From positions 1 through 28,502 of IMG/VR virus record IMGVR_UViG_3300011009_000010: a stretch of 28,502 bases of DNA; one strand, written 5' to 3'. This DNA comes from a virus. The number at the start of each line of letters is the position of its first letter. Within the stretch, counting starts at the first letter, position 1. Below the pieces are notes generated by a model. It worked only from the letters and a program-made list of their open reading frames with translations, had not been told where the DNA came from and searched no databases. A program made the translations under genes and the position numbers. Positions 22,465-28,502 of the stretch are shown here, piece after piece.

Positions 22465-24369
22465 ATGGAAAAACTACAATTATTAACACTATCTAACTAT
22501 ATAAGACCTGAAATTAAGGAAGTTTCTGGTAAAAAGTGGGTATTAAATGGTAAAAACAACGAATTTTATAAAACAATTATAGATGCTTATAACGGTTCGC
22601 CTACAAATTCCGCTATTATAGACAGTTATAGTCAGTTTATTTACGGCAAAGGTTTAACTTCAACTGACAAATTAGCTAAGACTTCAGAATGGGCAACTAT
22701 TGTTTCTTTGTTTTCAAAAAAAGACTTAAGAAAAATTTGTAAGGACTTCGAAATGTTTGGGGAGGCTTCAATTGAAATCAAATATTTAAACAATAAAATA
22801 CAAAAGTGTTTTCACGTAGCAAAACAAAAGATTGCGCCTGAGGTTGCTAATGAAGATGGTGATATTGCAGGTTATTATTTTAGCTATGACTTTACAAATA
22901 CTAACAAATATAAACCTGAAAGATTTGACGCTTTTGGATTTGGTTCAGGCGGTGGCGAACGTTCTGAAATTTATGTAATTAAAGACTATCAGGTAGGTCA
23001 ATTCTATTACAGCAACCCAAGTTATGTAAGTGGTATTTCGTGGGCTAAAATGGAAGAAGAAATTTCTAACTATTCAATTAACCATATACAAAATGGTTTG
23101 TCTTTTGGGCATATCATAAATATGAATAGTGGAGTTCAACAATCAGAAGAAACTATTATCGAAAATACAAGAGCTATTAGAGACAAACTTACAGGCTCAA
23201 GTAATGCAGGTAAATTCTTTTTAAATTGGAATGACAATAAAGATAGCGCAATTACAATTGAAGCTTTAGAAGTATCAGAAGCGCATCAACAGTATATTTA
23301 TTTAAGTACCGAAGCAAGACAGCAATTATGTACGTCTCACAAACTTACTTCCCCTATGTTGGTTGGAATAAAAGAGGCGAGTGGTTTTAGTTCAAATGCT
23401 GAAGAAATAAAAGTGGGTTTTGCGGAATTAATGATTAACGTAATTAAACCAAAACAAGAAATTATTTTAGATGGTTTAATGGAAATTTGTGCGGTAAATG
23501 GAATTACTTTACAATTGGATTTTGAAAGTTTAAGAGCTGAAGACGTAGTAGATAATGTAGCAGGAGTTGACGCAGGAGTTACAGATGCAGCGGTTTCATA
23601 TAACGGTGCGCAAATTTCAAGTGCAATTGATATTTTCGCAAAAGTTAAAGAGGGAATTTTAACAACAGAACAAGCGGTTGTATTTTTAGTTCAATTTTTG
23701 AACATACCTGCAAGTGTAGCAACTTCTTTATTTTCGCCAACGGTTGCACCTATCACACAATTAGAAAATCAGAAAGTTTGTTGTTCTAACGATAATACAG
23801 ACCTTACAAGCATAGCTGATGCACTTATTGAAATGGGGGAAGTTGTAGATGAGAATGAATGGGAAGAGGTAGATTCAATACCCGTAACTGAACAATTAGA
23901 AATAAACGAAATTACTTTAAATTTAGCTAAAACATTTTCAAGTTTTCCAAACGTAAAAAGCGACCAAGATACTTCATTATTTAAAATTAGATATTCGTAC
24001 GAGGGTGCGCTTGGAGCAAAAAGAGACTTTTGTCAAAAGATGGTAAGTGCAAGTAGAACTTATCGTAAAGAGGATATAACGTTAGCTGAAACTAAAACAG
24101 TTAATAAAGGTTTTGGAGCAAGTGGAGCAGATAACTATTCTATATGGTTATATAAAGGTGGAGTTAATTGTAATCACTTTTGGATGCGCAAAATTTACTT
24201 AAGAAAAAACAATACACAACTTACAGTTAATGAAGCTAGAAAAATGATATTAGAACTAGACCCGAAAGACCGACCAGAAGCAAAGTGGCAACAAAATGAA
24301 AATGAAGTAGCGCAAATTGCAAGTGCAAGTAATAATTTTTGGAGCTTAAAACCTAACTACCGTAAATAA
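22465..24369 (+). CDS. Portal protein with C-terminal CxH domain
   Basis: The 634-residue product has portal-like sequence: an N-terminal clip/wing region, FEMFGEASIEIKY (about 95-107), FNSGV-like helices (SFGHIINMNSGVQQSEE), and the EARQQLCTSHKLTSPMLVGI segment (about 286-305), which corresponds to the conserved stem/crown region. Residues about 504-575 form an extra domain with YSYEGALGAKRDFC (C523) and KGGVNCNHFW (C569, H571, W573), which resembles MuF-type head morphogenesis C-termini. Portal and MuF-like domain joined in one chain would link the packaging channel with an internal head protein. It overlaps the next gene by one base. No separate MuF gene is seen. Confidence 0.8.
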   Translation: MEKLQLLTLSNYIRPEIKEVSGKKWVLNGKNNEFYKTIIDAYNGSPTNSAIIDSYSQFIYGKGLTSTDKLAKTSEWATIVSLFSKKDLRKICKDFEMFGEASIEIKYLNNKIQKCFHVAKQKIAPEVANEDGDIAGYYFSYDFTNTNKYKPERFDAFGFGSGGGERSEIYVIKDYQVGQFYYSNPSYVSGISWAKMEEEISNYSINHIQNGLSFGHIINMNSGVQQSEETIIENTRAIRDKLTGSSNAGKFFLNWNDNKDSAITIEALEVSEAHQQYIYLSTEARQQLCTSHKLTSPMLVGIKEASGFSSNAEEIKVGFAELMINVIKPKQEIILDGLMEICAVNGITLQLDFESLRAEDVVDNVAGVDAGVTDAAVSYNGAQISSAIDIFAKVKEGILTTEQAVVFLVQFLNIPASVATSLFSPTVAPITQLENQKVCCSNDNTDLTSIADALIEMGEVVDENEWEEVDSIPVTEQLEINEITLNLAKTFSSFPNVKSDQDTSLFKIRYSYEGALGAKRDFCQKMVSASRTYRKEDITLAETKTVNKGFGASGADNYSIWLYKGGVNCNHFWMRKIYLRKNNTQLTVNEARKMILELDPKDRPEAKWQQNENEVAQIASASNNFWSLKPNYRK

Positions 24370-24881
24370 TGGAAACGACTATTTTATTAAGAGAAAACGA
24401 ATTAACTAAAAATACTTTGTTAGGTGGGAATATAGACATAGACCTTTATATTCCGTGCATTAAAGATGCTCAAATTATAAGACTTGAAGAAATTTTGGGT
24501 GAGACATTATACGATAAGATTTGTTTAGACTTTGAAAACGACGATTTAAGCGGGCTTTATTTAACGTTACACGAAAAATACATAGTTCCTTTTTTAGTTG
24601 CAGCAGCAGCCGTTGAATATCTTTTAATAGGTGCGTACAAAGTAAATAACAATGGTATCTTTAAGGCACAACCTGAAAATAGCGTAGCAATCGAAAAAAA
24701 CGAAGTAGATTACTTAGTTAATAATATGCGGTTAAAATCAGAAATGTATAGTGATAGAATGACTAGATGGTTAATTTTAAATAATCTACCTGAGTGGCAG
24801 CCTAATGCTACAAACGTTGTAAATCCTTTAAGTAGTAATTTAATGTTTGGGCGTTGGTTTATTGGCGAGGACAAAATTTAA
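24369..24881 (+). CDS. Head-tail connector (adaptor) protein
   Basis: This starts in the last base of the portal stop (TAATG). The 170-residue sequence (LIRENEL-like start, CIKDAQIIRLEEILGETLYDK, YIVPFLVAAAAVEYLLIGAYKV) is predominantly helical. It resembles the DUF6712-like and gp6-like adaptors found next to portal genes. Its role would be a ring below the portal that carries the neck. The closing part (MTRWLILNNLPEWQP) is common in this group. Confidence 0.65.
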   Translation: METTILLRENELTKNTLLGGNIDIDLYIPCIKDAQIIRLEEILGETLYDKICLDFENDDLSGLYLTLHEKYIVPFLVAAAAVEYLLIGAYKVNNNGIFKAQPENSVAIEKNEVDYLVNNMRLKSEMYSDRMTRWLILNNLPEWQPNATNVVNPLSSNLMFGRWFIGEDKI

Positions 24882-24886
24882 AAGTT

Positions 24887-25021
24887 ATGAGAAAAACAGA
24901 TAAAAGAACAATTGAAAATATTAAAAAACTTAAACAATTTATAAAAAATGGGAACTTTAAACTTAACAGCCAAGAGGGGGGACACGTTTCTAGAGGTGCC
25001 GTTTCAAATAGTAATAAATAG
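24887..25021 (+). CDS. Micro-ORF (44 aa) overlapping the next gene
   Basis: ATG five bases after the connector stop, reading a basic peptide (MRKTDKRTIENIKKLKQF). The frame continues 74 bases into the next gene. The first half looks like a plausible helix; the second half is composed by the overlapping gene. It could be a leader that couples translation to 24948 or simply a chance frame. Confidence 0.3.
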   Translation: MRKTDKRTIENIKKLKQFIKNGNFKLNSQEGGHVSRGAVSNSNK

Positions 25022-25268
25022 TGTACCGCTTAATTTAACGGGTGCGGTTATTAGAATGCAAGTGCGTAAAGATGCGGGCACACCTATTGTTTTCGAGCCT
25101 ACAATAACTATTACAAACGCTTTAACGGGTAGTTTTAAAATTGCCGAACAGATTTTTAATGTGCCAGCGTGCATTTATAAATATGATATTGAAATTGAAC
25201 AAACTACAGGCGAGGTTAATAGTTGGATTTATGGTATTTTTGAAATTACTAACGATATAACACGTTAA
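24948..25268 (+). CDS. Beta-rich fibre adaptor-like protein (106 aa)
   Basis: The sequence starts MGTLNLTAKRGDTFLEVPF and continues as regular strands (NLTGAVIRMQVRK, FKIAEQIFNVPACIYKYDI). This pattern fits the immunoglobulin-like N-domain of BppU-type baseplate proteins, in which RGDTF followed by LTGA is common. Two bases separate it from the tail fibre gene, so it probably attaches the fibre to the tail tip. The call rests on motif resemblance. Confidence 0.6.
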   Translation: MGTLNLTAKRGDTFLEVPFQIVINSVPLNLTGAVIRMQVRKDAGTPIVFEPTITITNALTGSFKIAEQIFNVPACIYKYDIEIEQTTGEVNSWIYGIFEITNDITR

Positions 25269-25270
25269 CT

Positions 25271-26866
25271 ATGAGTACAATTGTAGATATAAATATAAGT
25301 CAAACACTTGAAGAGGTTATAATAATTGCAACCCCTACAAACTATGTTGTTAATATAATTCGGGAAGAGGGTGGGAGCGGAGTAAGTTCGGTAAACGGGC
25401 TTACAGGTGCGGTAACAATTCCAATTTCAGAAGAGAATTTCACGACTGTTTTAAAAACAAAATTAGATGGAATTGAAGCGGGCGCTGAAGTTAATGTAAA
25501 TGCGGATTGGAACGCTATAAGTGGTGACTCAGAAATATTAAACAAGCCAGATTTAAGTGTTTACGTGCCTTATACAGGGGCTACTCAAGATGTTAATTTA
25601 GGCGAGTTCGGTTTGCAAACTGGAAATATTGAGTTCGATACAAGCCCTACAAATGCACCTACAAGTATAGGGTCAATGGTTTGGAATGACACAGCGGGAA
25701 CTTTAGATTTAAAACTTAAAGGCGGTGCAGTAACTTTGCAAATCGGACAGGAAACAGTCGCAAGAGTAGTTAATAAAACAGCTACAAATATAACTTTATC
25801 AGAGGCTAATTACCAAGCGGTTAGAGTTACAGGAGCGCAAGGACAAAGACCAAAAGTTGATTTAGCTCAAGCTAATAATGACTTAAATAGCACTACTACT
25901 TTAGGACTTGTAACAGAAACAATTTTAAACAATGCTGAGGGATTTATTACTACTTCGGGTCAAGTTCAACAAATCAATACAACGGGTTCGTTACAAAGCG
26001 AAACGTGGGCGGATGGTGACGTATTATACCTTAGTGGTACTGTAGCGGGTAGAATTACAAACATTAAACCTATTGCACCTATTCATACTGTAATAATTGG
26101 CTTTGTAGAATATGCACACGCAGTAAATGGTAAAATATTTGTTAAAGTAGATAACGGTTACGAATTGGACGAGCTTCATAATGTTAGCGCAATTGCACCA
26201 AACAACAACGAAGCTTTGGTTTACGATACGGCTACTTTACTATGGAAACCTAAGGCACTTGTTACTGATGCAATAGTTGACGGAGTTACAACCGTTGCAC
26301 CGTCACAAAATGCGGTTTTTGATGCTTTGGCTACAAAACAAAATAATTTAACAGGAACGGGACTTGTAAAATCTACAGCGGGCGTTATAAGCTATGACAC
26401 TAATAGTTATACAAAAAAAGTAATAAAAGACGTTACAAGATACACGCTTACAGGAACAGTTGCAAATACAATTGTATCTAGTTATTTAATTCCAGCTGAT
26501 ACATTTACAGCAGATGATTTTTTTAGAATTGCAAGTTTGCAAACTACTAAAACAGGAACTGCTTTATGGATAGTTAAATGTTACTTAAATAGTTCTGTAA
26601 GTTTAACTGGTGCTTTACAAGTTGTAAATTGTTCAAATTCATTAGGAAATGCTTATTCACAATTATCGCGAAATTTATTTTTAAAAGCAGGCAGTATTTT
26701 GGGAAGTCCATTTAGTGGTTCTATAAATTCAGACATAAGTACCTCTACAAATATTTTATCTTCTGGGGCTTATAACCCAGCAAATCCTATTTATTTTATA
26801 GTAGCAATACAGCCTAGTTTATCGACAGATATTTGCACACAGGAATCACTTTTAATAACAAATTAA
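25271..26866 (+). CDS. Tail fibre / receptor-binding protein
   Basis: The 531-residue product has typical fibre modules: SSVNGLTGAVTI (about 38-49), LDGIEAGAEVNVNADWNAIS (about 66-85) and YVPYTGATQDVNLG (about 98-111). A central region follows with DVLYLSGTVAGRITN, and a coiled segment (TVAPSQNAVFDALATKQNNL). The last 145 residues form a beta-sandwich likely to bind the host surface. It is a trimer candidate. Fibre and lysis genes are adjacent at the 3' end. The C-terminal domain has no recognised ligand. Confidence 0.82.
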   Translation: MSTIVDINISQTLEEVIIIATPTNYVVNIIREEGGSGVSSVNGLTGAVTIPISEENFTTVLKTKLDGIEAGAEVNVNADWNAISGDSEILNKPDLSVYVPYTGATQDVNLGEFGLQTGNIEFDTSPTNAPTSIGSMVWNDTAGTLDLKLKGGAVTLQIGQETVARVVNKTATNITLSEANYQAVRVTGAQGQRPKVDLAQANNDLNSTTTLGLVTETILNNAEGFITTSGQVQQINTTGSLQSETWADGDVLYLSGTVAGRITNIKPIAPIHTVIIGFVEYAHAVNGKIFVKVDNGYELDELHNVSAIAPNNNEALVYDTATLLWKPKALVTDAIVDGVTTVAPSQNAVFDALATKQNNLTGTGLVKSTAGVISYDTNSYTKKVIKDVTRYTLTGTVANTIVSSYLIPADTFTADDFFRIASLQTTKTGTALWIVKCYLNSSVSLTGALQVVNCSNSLGNAYSQLSRNLFLKAGSILGSPFSGSINSDISTSTNILSSGAYNPANPIYFIVAIQPSLSTDICTQESLLITN

Positions 26867-27027
26867 TGAAAACAATTATAAACAAGTTTACGGGTCAAGT
26901 TCTATATGCTACAATAGTTGAAGTAGAACTTTTAGAAAATGAAATTATGATAGAAGAAATTTTAACAGTATATTTTGAGAATCCTTATTTTGATTTTAAA
27001 AGTAGAACTTTTTACGATAAGATATGA
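26866..27027 (+). CDS. Small hypothetical protein between fibre and holin (53 aa)
   Basis: A longer frame opens at 26833 with a TTG inside the fibre gene, but the ATG at 26866 overlaps the fibre stop by one base and is preferred. The product starts MKTIINKFTGQVLYAT and has an acidic middle (EVELLENEIMIEEIL) and an aromatic tail. Its stop overlaps the holin start by 4 bases. It could be a fibre-associated chaperone or a small tail protein. Confidence 0.6.
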   Translation: MKTIINKFTGQVLYATIVEVELLENEIMIEEILTVYFENPYFDFKSRTFYDKI

Positions 27028-27458
27028 AATACTTAAATTATTTTTTCGCATCAATTGCTTTATTTTTCGTGCCTATATACGGGCTTTTAATAGCCGTAGG
27101 AGTTGCTATCTTATTAGACACTATTACAGGCGTTTTTAAGAGCATAAAATTAAATGGGTGGCGAAGTATCAAAAGCAGAAAATTATCTAATGTAATCAGT
27201 AAGATGGTGCTTTACGAAATATGTATCTTACTATTATTTATTATCGATTATCATATATTGAATAAGTTTGTAATTAAGACTTTTAATATAAAGTTTATGT
27301 TTACAGAATTATGTGCAATTATGCTTATCTTTATTGAATTAGTTTCAATTAAAGAAAATATAGAAGCGAGTTTCAATATTGATATTTGGAAATTATTAAA
27401 AAAGACGTTTAACAGAGCAAAAGAAATTAAAACAGATATAAATGAAATTACTGGATAA
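27024..27458 (+). CDS. Holin
   Basis: The 144-residue protein has three to four hydrophobic helices: about 5-30 (possibly two), 62-79 and 91-109. The segment LLDTITGVFKS (30-40) is typical of the phage holin family (Phage_holin_4-like), and it is directly followed by a lysozyme gene. It would open the inner membrane to end the infection. It overlaps the lysozyme gene by 17 bases and the preceding gene by 4. The C-terminal 30 residues are charged. Confidence 0.8.
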   Translation: MKYLNYFFASIALFFVPIYGLLIAVGVAILLDTITGVFKSIKLNGWRSIKSRKLSNVISKMVLYEICILLLFIIDYHILNKFVIKTFNIKFMFTELCAIMLIFIELVSIKENIEASFNIDIWKLLKKTFNRAKEIKTDINEITG

Positions 27459-27891
27459 CAAAGGATATTTAATGATTTGTGAGTTTGAGGGTTTGAGTTT
27501 AAAACCTTACCTATGCCCTGCAAAAATACCCACTATTGGATATGGTAACACATATTACAGCAATGGTAAAAAAGTAACGTTATTAGATAAACCAATTACA
27601 AAAATTGAAGCGTTTGAAATGTTTAAAACAATAGCTGACAAATTTGCTTTGGCTGTTTCTAAATGTTTGAAAAAAGAAGTAAACCAAAATCAATTTAATT
27701 CTTTGGTATCTTTTGCTTATAACGTTGGAGTGGCTAATTTTATGAATAGTACACTATTGAAAAAAGTAAATTTAGATCCAAACGACGAGACTATATTTAA
27801 TGAGTTTTGCCGATGGAATAAGGTTAATAAAAAAGAGGTTGCAGGATTAACCAAAAGACGAAATTATGAAGCAGTTAGTTATTTTAGTTAG
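27442..27891 (+). CDS. GH24 lysozyme (endolysin)
   Basis: The 149-residue product is a T4/P22-type lysozyme. EFEGLSLKPYLCPAKIPTIG gives E16, C25 and T31, which fits the E-8aa-(D/C)-5aa-T catalytic triad with Cys in place of Asp. Later blocks QNQFNSLVSFAYNVG (about 82-96) and GLTKRRNYEAVSYF close the family pattern. It cleaves peptidoglycan in the periplasm. There is no signal peptide or SAR helix visible, so release through the holin is expected. It overlaps the spanin-like gene by 26 bases. Confidence 0.92.
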   Translation: MKLLDNKGYLMICEFEGLSLKPYLCPAKIPTIGYGNTYYSNGKKVTLLDKPITKIEAFEMFKTIADKFALAVSKCLKKEVNQNQFNSLVSFAYNVGVANFMNSTLLKKVNLDPNDETIFNEFCRWNKVNKKEVAGLTKRRNYEAVSYFS

Positions 27892-28348
27892 TTTAATTTT
27901 AATCGGTTGTGGCAGTCGTAAAGTTGCTATTCAAGAAACAAAAAAAGATAGTTTGTCACAAATAGAAACTAAAATTGTTACAGATGAAAAAATCAACGAA
28001 AATAAAGCAATTGAAACAAATATAAATACTATTTCGGATGTTGAGGAAACTATTTTCACCCCTATTGATAATAACAAGGAAATAATCATAAATGGTAAAA
28101 GCTATTTTAACGTTGTTTTAAAGGTTAAAAAACTTAAAAGCAATACTTTGTATAACAACAAAGAAACTATTGCTAAAACAGCCTTAAAATCAACTAAAAC
28201 TGCTACTAAAGCTAAAACTTTGGTAAAAGAAAACAGTAAGATTAAAAATATAGACAAAAAAGCTAATTACTGGGGTTGGTTATGGTTGCTATTAATACCT
28301 ATTGTTTATTATCTTTACAAAAAATATAATTTCTTTAATATAATTTAA
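27866..28348 (+). CDS. Candidate unimolecular spanin
   Basis: The product of 160 residues starts with a lipoprotein signal (MKQLVILVSLILIGC, lipobox LIGC with C15). It ends with a transmembrane helix (about 135-151, YWGWLWLLLIPIVYYLY) followed by lysines and a short tail. The middle is periplasmic, with charged helical sequence and one strand pair (EIIINGKSYFNVVLKV). Lipid anchor to the outer membrane plus inner-membrane C-terminus is the layout of u-spanins such as T1 gp11, which fuse the two membranes. It follows holin and lysozyme in the cassette, and no separate Rz/Rz1 pair is visible. Alternative: a lipoprotein that only blocks superinfection. Confidence 0.68.
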   Translation: MKQLVILVSLILIGCGSRKVAIQETKKDSLSQIETKIVTDEKINENKAIETNINTISDVEETIFTPIDNNKEIIINGKSYFNVVLKVKKLKSNTLYNNKETIAKTALKSTKTATKAKTLVKENSKIKNIDKKANYWGWLWLLLIPIVYYLYKKYNFFNII

Positions 28349-28358
28349 ACAAATAAAT

Positions 28359-28502
28359 ATGAATTTTGACTATTACAAATTAGAAGCGATAAAACATTTT
28401 GGTACAAACTTAAATAACAAACAAATAGCAGAAAAGATAATAGTTGAAAATAGCGACCTTACATTTGATACATTAAGAAAGAAAATCGGTACTTTAAGAA
28501 CC
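28359..28502 (+). CDS. Partial gene cut by the window end
   Basis: ATG at 28359 opens a frame that runs 48 codons to the edge without a stop. The start (MNFDYYKLEAIKHFGTNL) and NNKQIAEKIIVENSDLTFDT look like a helix-turn-helix (about residues 18-40), followed by basic residues (LRKKIGTLR). The rest is missing, so its function stays open; in some Bacteroidetes phages such an N-terminus precedes a phosphoesterase domain, which I cannot check here. Confidence 0.55.
   Translation, partial: MNFDYYKLEAIKHFGTNLNNKQIAEKIIVENSDLTFDTLRKKIGTLRT

Noticed and set aside
1-28502. CRISPR array, tRNA genes, insertion sequences or toxin-antitoxin pair
   Set aside because: No regularly spaced repeats, cloverleaf sequences, transposase motifs or recognisable toxin-antitoxin pair were found by reading.

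Overview
The window looks like a large part of the genome of a tailed double-stranded DNA phage, or prophage, of a Bacteroidetes host. Flavobacterium or a relative is my best guess. The reasons are strong AT-richness, candidate -7 boxes of the Bacteroidetes type (TAnnTTTG), AT-rich leaders without Shine-Dalgarno sequences, and protein families I associate with phages of that group (DUF3127-like SSB, XkdF-like protease, tail and fibre sequences). Every gene is on the + strand and most are separated by 0-10 bases or overlap by 1-26. No integrase, repressor, DNA polymerase, primase, tRNA or CRISPR array was seen, so lifestyle is undecided. The right edge cuts a gene; the left 196 bases hold a terminator and a promoter-like leader.

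Early/middle region (about 125-9640). Two similar promoter-leader modules (125-180 and 5885-5940) each precede a run of very small genes. Between them are DNA metabolism genes: an ERF single-strand annealing protein, an SSB-like protein with an acidic LPF tail, a YopX-family protein, a RecA/DnaB-type ATPase and a candidate PD-(D/E)XK nuclease. After the second module come a FEN-type 5'-3' exonuclease, a zinc-finger-like microprotein, a small lipoprotein, an Xis/MerR-type HTH protein, a sigma-70-like factor and a two-helix membrane protein. Together they suggest recombination-linked replication that borrows the host polymerase, followed by a switch to late transcription.

Late region (about 9637-28348). 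Small and large terminase are followed directly by tail genes: a tail assembly chaperone with a probable programmed -1 frameshift, tail terminator-like and gp10-like completion proteins, two large tail/baseplate proteins and the tape measure. Head genes follow: XkdF-like prohead protease, major capsid protein, probable tail tube protein, portal with a C-terminal CxH domain, and head-tail connector. Then come a fibre adaptor, the tail fibre, holin, GH24 lysozyme and a candidate unimolecular spanin. Having the tail block between terminase and portal is not the usual siphophage order.

The strongest unexplained signals are: (1) a T9 slip site with two long, protein-like, out-of-phase C-termini in the chaperone gene; (2) the motif AAACGTT placed exactly 14 bases (from its second A) before the start codons at 11615, 19374 and 22151, which head the tail, capsid and portal-to-lysis blocks; and (3) the two aligned early promoter-leader modules. 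A phage sigma-like factor acting at the AAACGTT sites is an attractive but untested link.
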